From positions 1 to 24,104 of the forward strand of contig JAKQPS010000174.1 of assembly GCA_029564595.1 (NCBI GenBank): a stretch of 24,104 nt of DNA, written 5' to 3'. The notes below the pieces were generated by a model. It did not search any database, had not been told where the DNA came from, and saw nothing but the letters and a program-made list of their open reading frames with translations. The DNA is from a bacterium (lineage in GTDB: Bacteria > UBP15 > UBA6099). Shown here one piece after another: positions 1 through 6,925 of this stretch (positions are counted from its first letter, which is position 1; every line of letters begins with the position of its first letter). Made by a program: the position numbers and the translations under genes.

Positions 1-145
1 TTAAATCGCTGAAAAACGTTTCTATTATTGACAATTCTGTGATGTGGCTTAAAAACCCCACCGCTGTCGGTCTAAACCGTTTGTCTTGTTGACCGCTTCG
101 AGATGATGGCAACTCAACATAATTTGCGGCTTTACATAAACAAGG

Positions 146-165
146 TTATGTAGAGCTCTACATAA
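146..165. repeat. perfect 20-bp palindrome with a third half-site
   Basis: Positions 146-165 are identical to their own reverse complement, with GAGCTC at the centre. The half-site TACATAA occurs again at 133-139, so TTATGTA at 146-152 can pair with either 133-139 (6-base loop) or 159-165. The palindrome overlaps the TAG stop (160-158) of the leftward gene that ends here. It could be a 3'-end hairpin for that transcript or a dimeric protein-binding site. No run of T follows on the minus strand, so it is not a classic Rho-independent terminator. The palindrome itself is directly visible; its role is inferred. Confidence 0.7.
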
Positions 166-472
166 TTCTATAAAGCTCGCTCATTGTATTTACCGATTTC
201 CAGAATATTTCGGGCGTCGCGTCTCTCAACTCCCGTATGTCGCGTTTATTGACGCACAGATTGTCCGCTCCGACCTCGCCTTGATATATCACTGCGGTGA
301 TTTTCCCGTTCTTCAGATTCTTCTTTGAGATAATCCTTCTGACATGATTACTTCCGGGCACCGAAAAATCCACGATTGCGAACAGGCTTTCATCAGGCTC
401 ATTGATGACTATCAACGGATTTGAACCTTCGATGTTTTCCTTTTTCTTTCCACTCTGCTTTTTCTTCTTCAT
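158..472 (-). CDS. small Lys-rich protein of unknown function
   Basis: This is a 104-aa protein that I do not recognise. The ATG at 472-470 is chosen because GGAGG lies at 477-481 on the coding strand, 4 bases upstream; a longer reading frame to 595 has no comparable site and would overlap the upstream gene. The first 12 residues are mostly Lys (MKKKKQSGKKKE), followed by a mixed, mostly beta-like stretch (PLIVINEPDESLFAIVDFS) and a helical, charged C-terminus. There is no signal peptide or membrane segment, so it is probably cytoplasmic, and the basic tail could bind nucleic acid (inference). It lies 32 bases downstream of the zinc-ribbon gene on the same strand and probably shares its transcript. 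It ends in TAG, which shows that TAG works as a normal stop in this genome segment. Confidence 0.6.
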   Translation of the reverse strand: MKKKKQSGKKKENIEGSNPLIVINEPDESLFAIVDFSVPGSNHVRRIISKKNLKNGKITAVIYQGEVGADNLCVNKRDIRELRDATPEIFWKSVNTMSELYRIM

Positions 473-504
473 TCCGCCTCCATAACCTTCATTCACCCGT
501 ATTA

Positions 505-729
505 TCAGGCGCGGCTGATCGGGTGCGACGCATGATGAGCGGCCAGATCGAGGACGGCTTCGTATATTTCCCCCGTTTCGAAGCAGTCGCCGCACACGGG
601 TATGTCAACGATGATTTCCTCATGCTCGAATCTGAGAAAGAATCCGCCGCTCTCGAATTCCCTCCGGCAGTGTGAACAGGCGAACCGGTTAGAATACGGG
701 TTCCTTCCGAATTTCACTCGTATTTTCAT
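505..729 (-). CDS. small zinc-ribbon-like protein (CxxC...CxxC)
   Basis: This is a 74-aa protein with two knuckles, CSHC (Cys18, Cys21) and CGDC (Cys46, Cys49), the spacing of a four-Cys zinc ribbon. The start at 729 follows a clear Shine-Dalgarno site, GGAGGGG at 739-733. A longer frame to 810 would start inside the candidate promoter region. The stretch between the knuckles carries a hydrophobic/acidic strand pattern (FFLRFEHEEIIVDIPV), and the tail is His/Ala-rich. A structural zinc site in a small regulatory or nucleic-acid-binding protein is likely, but the exact family is not recognised. It is the first gene of the leftward pair with 472-158. A short rightward frame over the same DNA (421-675) is its antisense shadow. 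Confidence 0.65.
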   Translation of the reverse strand: MKIRVKFGRNPYSNRFACSHCRREFESGGFFLRFEHEEIIVDIPVCGDCFETGEIYEAVLDLAAHHASHPISRA

Positions 730-780
730 GTTCCCCTCCGGCGATATATTACGCCGCGCGATCCGTATCGGCATTCCACC

Positions 781-810
781 ATTAGGGCTCCGAATGGGAG
801 CGGAAGTCAA
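781..810 (-). promoter_or_regulatory. candidate sigma70-type promoter for the leftward pair, dyad in spacer
   Basis: On the minus strand TTGACT (810-805) is followed after 18 bases by CCTAAT (786-781), about 50 bases before the ATG at 729. The spacer contains the inverted repeat GCTCC/GGAGC (787-791 and 797-801). A dyad in a slightly long spacer is the arrangement used by MerR-type regulators, but five base pairs is short and the -10 match is only 4 of 6. Treat this as a candidate. Confidence 0.35.
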
Positions 811-880
811 GCCGCATTACCACATTTAATTTGTCATCAGGTGACGGATTAATATTTTCTAATCTTTCTGAAATATCGGC

Positions 881-909
881 TTGCAATCGGTGCGTTTCGG
901 CTCCTTAAT
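881..909 (+). promoter_or_regulatory. weak candidate promoter for the rightward operon
   Basis: TTGCAA (881-886), a 17-base spacer and CTTAAT (904-909) match the -35 and -10 consensus at 4 of 6 bases each. They sit about 50 bases upstream of the ATG at 957, between the two divergent gene sets. No better pair is visible to me in 811-956, although 821-870 is AT-rich. The call rests on position and weak matches only. Confidence 0.25.
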
Positions 910-956
910 GTTGATGCGCATGACACGATTGCGGACCTGAAAACGGGAGGTAAAAC

Positions 957-1220
957 ATGGAAAAGATCATCGGACGCAGAGCCAGATACAAAGGAAGGGA
1001 GCATCCATATCTCCGGGAGGTGGTCATTATCCGGGCGTTCATTGCGCGGGACACGGACGATGTGGACAACCATCTGTATCTGGACAACGACGCGGACATC
1101 GCGGCCGCGGGCGGCGTGAAACCCGCGGACCGCGTGGAAGTGCAACCTGTGCTGCCGGACGGTCGTCTGAGCTGGGTGACAAGCGATCCACGGCTGGCCG
1201 ACCTGGAATTCCTTGACTGA
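957..1220 (+). CDS. small conserved-looking protein of unknown function
   Basis: This is an 87-aa protein that I do not recognise. The start is well supported: GGGAGG at 945-950 lies 6 bases before the ATG. The N-terminus is basic (MEKIIGRRARYKGREH). It is followed by a hydrophobic strand (LREVVIIRAFIA), a run rich in Asp (DTDDVDNHLYLDNDAD) and a C-terminal part ending LADLEFLD. There are no Cys residues, signal peptide or membrane segment, so a small soluble protein is likely. It is the first gene of a rightward series in which each of the first three genes has its own strong ribosome site. High third-position GC marks it as a real gene matching the rest of the operon. Its link with the downstream DNA-transaction genes is by position only. 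Confidence 0.6.
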   Translation: MEKIIGRRARYKGREHPYLREVVIIRAFIARDTDDVDNHLYLDNDADIAAAGGVKPADRVEVQPVLPDGRLSWVTSDPRLADLEFLD

Positions 1221-1275
1221 ACCGCGTCAGTCGAACGGAAACAAATAGTCGGAAAGAAGGGAGGTGATGATTGTA

Positions 1276-1599
1276 ATGGAAACGCCGGAAAACAGCCCCC
1301 ACGAACTATCGATGGTGGCGCGGGAGCTTGCGAAGCGGTTCATTTACCGCTACGTGGAGCGCGGCGACTCGCTCGAGAGCTTAAAGAAGTCACACATGGG
1401 AATGGGCTGCCTCAAAGAGCGCGTTCAAATAGGAGGCTGGATGAACGGGAAATCCCACACCACAGATTTCATCCTCGTGTCGAAGGTGAACGGGCGGGAA
1501 GCGAATGTGTCGTTCCGGCTCCGGGACATATTCCGGGAAGTCGAGGGCGAGATAATGTCCGCCGCCGCGCTCGATGATTTCAGGCTCGAGCCGGGGTGA
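1276..1599 (+). CDS. small soluble protein of unknown function
   Basis: This is a 107-aa protein that I do not recognise. The frame opens at GTG 1264 and also has ATG 1267, but both overlap the very strong Shine-Dalgarno run GGGAGGTGAT that starts at 1259. The ATG at 1276 sits at normal spacing from it and is chosen. The first half looks helical (an acidic ELSMVARELAKRF segment, then a basic stretch). The middle contains short strands around ILVSKVNGREANVSFRL, and the end is an acidic helix (IFREVEGEIMSAAALDDF). It lies 55 bases downstream of the 87-aa gene and 105 bases upstream of the core-binding-domain gene on the same strand. No catalytic motif is visible. Confidence 0.55.
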   Translation: METPENSPHELSMVARELAKRFIYRYVERGDSLESLKKSHMGMGCLKERVQIGGWMNGKSHTTDFILVSKVNGREANVSFRLRDIFREVEGEIMSAAALDDFRLEPG

Positions 1600-1704
1600 A
1601 AACCGCGCGACGGGCTGAATCGTCAGGCGCATGTAATTTCTCTGTCTCCGGTTGATTTTAGACACACACAATCTTTTCAAAAACTGAAATGGGAGGCCAC
1701 TACA

Positions 1705-2163
1705 ATGGCAAAGAAGAAAGCGACAGGCAAAAAAACCGCCGCGGCGAAGACCGGCGGCGCGGACATCACATTCGAAAAAGCGGTTCCGAAATTTCTGGAC
1801 GCGCTCAAGGAGCAAGGAAAGAACGAGCGCACCGTCGAGGTGTACGGGCGGTGCCTTGAAAACGCCGCGCAGTTTTTCGGCGCGGACAGGGCGCTCGGAA
1901 AGCTGACGCCGATGCTCATCGGGCAGTATTTCAAATCGGACGTCATGCTCAAGAAACCGAACGGGGTCGTGAAAAGCCCCATAACGGTCGAGCAGACGAA
2001 AAGAGTTCTGCGCCTGATGCTCGTATGGGCGAACGAGACGGGATACATCGCCGATGTGCCGCTTCCGAAATCGGAGATGAAGGGGAGCCTCGCCCGGAAG
2101 GATGCCGAAACGAACGAGACCGGCGAACGGACGGGAAACGGAAACGCGGAAGCGGGAGAGTAA
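1705..2163 (+). CDS. orphan tyrosine-recombinase core-binding (SAM-like) domain protein with basic tail
   Basis: This is a 152-aa protein. Residues 1-20 are a Lys/Ala histone-like tail (MAKKKATGKKTAAAKT). About residues 23-130 resemble the N-terminal SAM-like core-binding domain of phage integrase family recombinases: a first helix FEKAVPKFLDALKEQGK, then T-x3-Y-x3-L (TVEVYGRCL), LTPMLIGQYF, and QTKRVLRLMLVWANETGYI before a proline. The catalytic domain with its Arg/His/Arg/Tyr residues is absent, and the frame ends in an Asn/Gly/Glu tail without sign of a frameshift. The protein should therefore bind DNA but not cut it. GGGAGG at about 1691-1696 precedes the ATG, and a strong terminator follows the stop. 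It could be a remnant integrase, but the clean ends and start signal favour a dedicated small protein. Confidence 0.7.
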   Translation: MAKKKATGKKTAAAKTGGADITFEKAVPKFLDALKEQGKNERTVEVYGRCLENAAQFFGADRALGKLTPMLIGQYFKSDVMLKKPNGVVKSPITVEQTKRVLRLMLVWANETGYIADVPLPKSEMKGSLARKDAETNETGERTGNGNAEAGE

Positions 2164-2170
2164 ATCACGG

Positions 2171-2216
2171 CGGGGGGCCGGGGATAATTTTCACCCCGGC
2201 CCCCCGTTATTTTTTT
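2171..2216 (+). terminator. strong Rho-independent terminator
   Basis: Arms 2171-2183 and 2194-2206 form a perfect 13-bp stem of almost pure G/C around a 10-base AT-rich loop, followed by TTATTTTTTT at 2207-2216. It begins 7 bases after the stop of the core-binding-domain gene. The next start codon (TTG 2234) is only 17 bases beyond the T tract and its Shine-Dalgarno begins at once, leaving no room for a promoter downstream. The downstream genes must therefore be reached by readthrough, or from a promoter inside the upstream gene. Confidence 0.9.
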
Positions 2217-2233
2217 GAAGGGAGGAATCCTGT

Positions 2234-2845
2234 TTGTCACGAACAATTGAGATTGTTTACAACGGCGAAGTTTCATCATTTGAATTTGCGAAAGTAGATC
2301 GTGGAAAACTGTACGGGCGAAAAACGCGCGTCTGTCTCGACGCCGCGGGCCGTGAATGCGGGGAGGCACGGCTGACGGAAGACGGGCGGTACATCCTGCC
2401 GCACGGAACAACTGCGTCGCTATATGTTAATGAAAGCGGCGATGCAGTGTCATCAAAGGAACTCATTTCTGTGGATTCCGGGGGACAGCCGCTTCCGCTG
2501 TTGCCCTCCACACTGAATGCGCCGCAGGAAGTTTCGGAACTGGTTCCACTTGATGATTTTCTGATGCATAGAGTGACGGCGGTGTATCAATTGGACGATG
2601 CCGCGATATCCACTGCGTTGGATGCCGCGCTGTCGCGGGGCGACATCTTCCGCGTCCCGTTCCGCTACAGGCCGTCGCGCCATGATAATCCAGCATTCCT
2701 TCTGATGAACGATGAAGGAATATTCCTTCTCGTCGCCGAACCAGCGGCGTTTGATTTCATCGGATACGACGCGGTCGCAACGGAACCGGCGGATGATGAG
2801 ATGCCGCGCGATGCGCCGGACGATTTTGAATTCGGAATGTTTTGA
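2234..2845 (+). CDS. unrecognised 203-aa protein, first gene of the ligase-AAA+ block
   Basis: The start is TTG at 2234, set by GAAGGGAGG at 2217-2225 with 8 bases of spacing; no in-frame ATG has comparable support. The N-terminal third is predicted beta-rich (IEIVYNGEV, KLYGRKTRVCLDAAGREC, DGRYILPHG). A Pro/Leu linker (QPLPLLPSTL) leads to a second part with a helix (DDAAISTALDAALSRGD), a basic strand (FRVPFRYRPSR) and hydrophobic strands (AFLLMNDEGIFLLVAEP), then an acidic tail ending EFGMF. There is no signal peptide. I do not recognise the family and see no catalytic motif. It follows a terminator directly, sits 31 bases before the next gene, and is probably transcribed with it and with the ligase-AAA+ gene. 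Position suggests an adaptor or substrate-recognition partner; that is inference. Confidence 0.65.
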   Translation: MSRTIEIVYNGEVSSFEFAKVDRGKLYGRKTRVCLDAAGRECGEARLTEDGRYILPHGTTASLYVNESGDAVSSKELISVDSGGQPLPLLPSTLNAPQEVSELVPLDDFLMHRVTAVYQLDDAAISTALDAALSRGDIFRVPFRYRPSRHDNPAFLLMNDEGIFLLVAEPAAFDFIGYDAVATEPADDEMPRDAPDDFEFGMF

Positions 2846-2876
2846 GCAGCGCCAATAAGCATGGAAGGAGACGCAC

Positions 2877-3608
2877 ATGTCACGATGGATAAAGATTGCA
2901 AACGACAGAGGCCGCTGGGCGCGTGTGCGGATGGAATCCCCAGCGCGGGAGTCCAGCGCGGCGCTTATGTGTCCCGACGGCGGACACGCGACGTCCGCCG
3001 CTTTTATAAAGGGAACTCTGGAGACCGGGTACGGCGCTCTTCTTTCCCGGTGCGGTGATGACGCCGCGCTCGCGGAGGCGCTCATCAGCAGCGATCCGGA
3101 AATTGATTTCGGTGCGGTCGGGAGAAAAACGGGCGCCACCGACCGCATCTTTATGTCACCGGACGGCGATGTGCTCTATGCCGTCAATTTTCAGGAGGTG
3201 ATTTTCTCTACGGACGGCCTGGAGGCAGGACGCCGCGAGCCGGTGGATGTTCAAGCCAACATCGACCCGGAATTGCCCCCCGTGTGGTCGGGGCGTCTCA
3301 CCCCACGCGCCGAGGCGGCGCGCCGTTTCGCGTTTACGCGCAATTATCGTTTGAGGCACGTGGACGGACTCACATTCGATTTTCTGTTCGACCTGGCACG
3401 ATCCCTCGAAGATGCGGACGCTATGGCGACTGTCGGCTCGGGCCCAAGAGGAACCGGCCCGCTGTACCTCGAACGGAACGGCATCCCTTACTTCGGACTC
3501 CTTGAGGGCAGGACGAGGGCGGACACGTATCTTATCATCCTGCATCTCACAAACATGGAACTGAAGCGCCCGGTGTTTGCCGAACGGGAGGAGGTGATGG
3601 ACGCATGA
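2877..3608 (+). CDS. unrecognised 243-aa protein, translationally coupled to the ligase-AAA+ gene
   Basis: The ATG at 2877 follows AAGGAG with 6 bases of spacing. Its stop (3606-3608) overlaps the next start in an ATGA arrangement, which usually means coupled translation and often a shared complex. The N-terminus is basic and aromatic (MSRWIKIANDRGRWARVRM). The middle has strands around DRIFMSPDGDVLYAVNF. The C-terminal part has a helix (FDFLFDLARSLEDAD) followed by a Pro/Gly turn and strands (PLYLERNGIPYFGLLEG). The helix, turn, P-[FY]-L, N-x-G and Leu-rich strand order loosely parallels the C-terminal part of the preceding protein, so the two may share a diverged domain. No signal peptide, membrane segment or catalytic signature is visible. 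The function is unknown. Confidence 0.65.
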   Translation: MSRWIKIANDRGRWARVRMESPARESSAALMCPDGGHATSAAFIKGTLETGYGALLSRCGDDAALAEALISSDPEIDFGAVGRKTGATDRIFMSPDGDVLYAVNFQEVIFSTDGLEAGRREPVDVQANIDPELPPVWSGRLTPRAEAARRFAFTRNYRLRHVDGLTFDFLFDLARSLEDADAMATVGSGPRGTGPLYLERNGIPYFGLLEGRTRADTYLIILHLTNMELKRPVFAEREEVMDA

Positions 3609-6600
3609 ATATCGTGGATGAATCCCGGTTCCGGCCATTCGGCTGCGGCCGCGCCGCTCCCATTGGGTCCATTGCGGATGCCGCGCTCGACGCGCGTCTT
3701 TCCGCATACAAGCGAAACGTCGCCGGACAATACCAGAGCGTTCCGCCGGATGAGATTCACAGAAAAGTTCCGCCCGGCGTCCATATCGTTTCTCCTAAAA
3801 TCGACGGCGAGCAGTGGTTCGTTTATTCGGACGGCGGCGGAAGCACGATGCTGCTTTCGCCGACGGGAAGAGCGATAACGGGCATACCACTGACAGATGA
3901 GGCGGCGCGGATTATCGGCGGGCGGCGCATTCTCGTCGCCGGTGAGCTTTTTGCGAACGGAAAACCCGGCAGGCCCCGCGTTCATGATGTGGTCGCCGCG
4001 CTTGGAGGCGGAACGGACGCTGATGTCGAACGCTTGAAATTCGCACCGTTCGATCTGCTCCAGAATGGAAATGAAGACGCCTGTCGGCTGCCATTCCAGG
4101 GGCGCGTTGAGCTACTGCGCGGGCTTTTCAGCGGTTCCGTCTGTCTGCGCCCCGTTGATTTCAGGCGCGCGGACGGCGCGGATGCCGTTGCGGCCCTGTT
4201 CGATGAATGGGTCACGCGCGGCGGCGCGGAGGGAATCGTTGTCCGGTGTGCAGATGGCCGTATCCTGAAAATCAAACCGGAAATCACCATTGACGCCGCC
4301 ATCGTCGGATTCAGTGAAACCGGCTGCGGCATCGGGCGGCTGCTTCTCGCGCTTATGCGCCCGGACGGCAAATTCCAACTCATCGGCTCCGTCGGCACGG
4401 GATTTACCGATGAGGAACGCGCCGCTTTTCATCGTGCTCTTTCAGGTGATCCGGTTCCGGCGGCATACCGGAAGGCGACGCCTGAAGGGGCGTTATACCG
4501 TTTTGTACGCCCTCGGATTGTGGTCGAGGTGAAATGCAACGATCTTCTCACGCACCGCTCCGACGGCTCGGCCATCCGCCGCATGGCTTTGAATTATTCT
4601 GACGAAAAAGGCTGGACGCCGATCCGGAATGTTCCGTCCGTTTCCATGATCAACGCCGTGTTCCTGAGAATTCGAGAGGATAAAACCGTCGAGCCGGTTG
4701 CCATCCGGTTTTCACAGGTCACTGATATCGCGCCTGTTGAGGACACGGGTACCGATACTGTAGCGGGACCGATGCCGGCGCCCCTCATCGTGCGAAGGGA
4801 GGTTTATTCAAAAACAACCGGTGACAGAAGACTCATCCGTAAACTCGTCGTGTGGAAAACAAACCGCGAAACCGCCGATCCGCTCTGGCCGCAATATATC
4901 GCATTTTTCACCGACTTCGCGCCGGGGAGGAAGGAGCCGCTCAAGACGGAACTTCGTGTCGCATCCTCGCTTGAAACGATTCAACCTCACGTTGACGAAT
5001 GGCTCGCCGCGAATATAAAATGCGGCTGGGAACTCGTCTCGGACGCTATTGTGCAACCGGTTTCCAAAGTGGATGTGAAAAATGCCAGACTGGCAAATTT
5101 TCCGGTGGACACGATTGAAAACGATTCCGCGGCAAGTCCGTCCGAAACAGCCGAATTCGCATCGCCTGAGATTTTGGGTGATCAAATTGAAAAAGACCGG
5201 GGCGGGCTGCCTGGCGAAATAAAATTGGATGCCAGCGGCACAAAACAGAAATGGGCAATCGGCGTGGCGTTCCCGCACAGTTCATCCGCGAACTTCGCCG
5301 TCGCCCTACGCCGGGCGAAAACGCTCGCGCTGTTCGGTAATCTTGAATCCGAAACCGACGACAAGGGGCGGCAGGCGCGGTTCACCCTCACCATCGATTC
5401 GGCGATTGTCGAAAACGCAGTAAAAATTGAGAATCTTGTTCGAGTCGTTTCCAAGTGGCGATGCACGGAGCTTTCAATCAACGGCGAGCCTGTATCGCTT
5501 TTTGAATTCGATTCTTTTCTCGAGGAAATTTCCAACCTGCGCCGCTGCCTGCGCCGACACGGCGGCAGGCAGGCGCATTCAGGCGGTCTTATGTGCGTAA
5601 CGGATTCACCGCTTGGCTGCCGTCGCCTTCGCATCGAACCGAATCAGAAATTCCTGAAATTCCTCAATCACAGTGACATGCCGTGGTTCGCTGTCGGCGC
5701 TTTCGACGGCAAAACCGTGCGAATAGACAAACAGGCGCTCCGCGCACAAGTGAATAATACGAAAAATGAGCGGTTGGAGCTTTGCCCGCTGTTCGACAGA
5801 GACGTGGTTATCAGGCACATCGAGAAATTGCCCGATGCGCTCGATCCGTCGAAAGACAAACGCTGGGTCATCGTTTATTCCCGCGACACGGGCAAGCCTG
5901 TCTGGGCGCTGCCAAGAAAACACTCTTTTTTGCCTCATGATCTCATGTTCGCGCCAAGGGAAAAACCTGAACACAACATCGTAAGTCCCATCCTCTTGGG
6001 GGAAAATGCTAAAAAAGACGCGCCGCCCCGGCGCAGAATCCCTTCCGTCCGGTTTTCCGATGTGCGCGGCCAGAACGCCGCCGTCGAGGCGGTGCGTGAC
6101 TGCGTGGAACTTCCACTTCGACACGCCGCCCTGTTCGAGCGCGTTGGCGTCAGGGGCGGCGGCGGAATACTACTTTATGGACCGCCCGGCAACGGTAAAA
6201 CGCTGCTCGCGAAAGCCGTCGCCGGGGAGACCTCCGCGCATATCGAAATCGTCTCCGGCCCGGAAATACTCTCAAAATGGGCGGGGGAATCGGAACGCGC
6301 CCTCCGCGCCGTCTTCGAGAGGGCAAGACAGCATGCGCCGTCCGTCATCCTGTTCGATGAAATCGACGCCATCGCCCCCGCGCGAGACGCCGCCGATGCC
6401 GTGCATCAAAAAATACTCGTCTCGCAACTCCTCGTCCTTCTCGACGGCCTCGAAGCGCGTGGCCGAGTCTTCGTCATCGCCACCACTAACCGCCCCAACG
6501 ACATTGACCCCGCCCTCAAACGGCCGGGGCGTCTCGACCGGCTTGTGTATGTCGGCCCGCCCGACGCTGCCGGACGCACCGCGATATTTGAAAGATACAT

Positions 6601-6916
6601 TTTGACAATGCGCGTCAGCGCCGCCATCCGTCCCGCCGAACTCGCCGCCGCCACACCCGGCTTCTCCGGCGCCCAGATCGAATACGCCTGCCGCGAAGCC
6701 GGTCTGCTCTGCATCAAAGAAGCCCTCCGCACTGGCGCGCCTTTCGAATCCGTCGAAATCCTCCCTCTCCATTTCAACGAAGCCATAAGCGCCATAAGAC
6801 AACCGCCAGAAACGCAATTCCAGGGAACTACCGCAGCCCTTGTCTCGTTTCTGAACTGCACACTCTCAGGAAAAACACATGCTGATCTTCAAAAGCGTCG
6901 CTGTGACATTCTCTAA
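3605..6916 (+). CDS. ATP-dependent DNA-ligase-like domain fused to a Cdc48/PAN-class AAA+ ATPase
   Basis: This is an 1103-aa fusion. Residues about 60-225 carry the nucleotidyltransferase motifs of ATP-dependent DNA ligases: motif I KIDG with Lys65 as the expected AMP-acceptor, motif III GELF (Glu114), FAPFDLL (149-152), motif IV EGIVVR (Glu209) and motif V KIK (222-224). An OB-fold-like part follows, with GTGFTDEER and a motif-VI-like LRIREDK. The DNA-binding N-terminal domain of large ligases is missing, and the Arg usual two residues after KxDG is Gln70. Residues about 395-475 (Trp/Lys-rich) and 545-790 are unrecognised. Residues about 812-1060 form one AAA+ module: Walker A GPPGNGKT (859-866), pore-loop-like KWAGESE, Walker B ILFDEIDA (Asp918, Glu919), sensor Asn962 and Arg fingers in RPGRLDR (973-979). 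The start overlaps the previous stop (ATGA). It may adenylate or seal DNA ends while the AAA+ ring remodels protein on DNA (inference). Confidence 0.85.
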   Translation: MNIVDESRFRPFGCGRAAPIGSIADAALDARLSAYKRNVAGQYQSVPPDEIHRKVPPGVHIVSPKIDGEQWFVYSDGGGSTMLLSPTGRAITGIPLTDEAARIIGGRRILVAGELFANGKPGRPRVHDVVAALGGGTDADVERLKFAPFDLLQNGNEDACRLPFQGRVELLRGLFSGSVCLRPVDFRRADGADAVAALFDEWVTRGGAEGIVVRCADGRILKIKPEITIDAAIVGFSETGCGIGRLLLALMRPDGKFQLIGSVGTGFTDEERAAFHRALSGDPVPAAYRKATPEGALYRFVRPRIVVEVKCNDLLTHRSDGSAIRRMALNYSDEKGWTPIRNVPSVSMINAVFLRIREDKTVEPVAIRFSQVTDIAPVEDTGTDTVAGPMPAPLIVRREVYSKTTGDRRLIRKLVVWKTNRETADPLWPQYIAFFTDFAPGRKEPLKTELRVASSLETIQPHVDEWLAANIKCGWELVSDAIVQPVSKVDVKNARLANFPVDTIENDSAASPSETAEFASPEILGDQIEKDRGGLPGEIKLDASGTKQKWAIGVAFPHSSSANFAVALRRAKTLALFGNLESETDDKGRQARFTLTIDSAIVENAVKIENLVRVVSKWRCTELSINGEPVSLFEFDSFLEEISNLRRCLRRHGGRQAHSGGLMCVTDSPLGCRRLRIEPNQKFLKFLNHSDMPWFAVGAFDGKTVRIDKQALRAQVNNTKNERLELCPLFDRDVVIRHIEKLPDALDPSKDKRWVIVYSRDTGKPVWALPRKHSFLPHDLMFAPREKPEHNIVSPILLGENAKKDAPPRRRIPSVRFSDVRGQNAAVEAVRDCVELPLRHAALFERVGVRGGGGILLYGPPGNGKTLLAKAVAGETSAHIEIVSGPEILSKWAGESERALRAVFERARQHAPSVILFDEIDAIAPARDAADAVHQKILVSQLLVLLDGLEARGRVFVIATTNRPNDIDPALKRPGRLDRLVYVGPPDAAGRTAIFERYILTMRVSAAIRPAELAAATPGFSGAQIEYACREAGLLCIKEALRTGAPFESVEILPLHFNEAISAIRQPPETQFQGTTAALVSFLNCTLSGKTHADLQKRRCDIL

Positions 6917-6925
6917 TACTCAAGA

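Noticed and set aside
28-55. TTGACA, 16 bases, TAAAAA as a rightward promoter
   Set aside because: It would fire into the end of a convergent gene, and no rightward gene lies nearby. The -10 match is weak and the stretch is AT-rich, so chance is likely.
421-675. 84-aa plus-strand reading frame
   Set aside because: It is antisense to the zinc-ribbon and Lys-rich genes, which have paired Cys knuckles and ribosome sites on the minus strand.
1677-2411. 244-aa minus-strand reading frame
   Set aside because: It is antisense to the core-binding-domain gene and crosses the terminator. It has no Shine-Dalgarno site and a composition (Ser/Phe/Arg-rich) typical of a shadow frame.
2453-3148. 231-aa minus-strand reading frame
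   Set aside because: It runs antisense across two well-started plus-strand genes and their gap, with no ribosome site.
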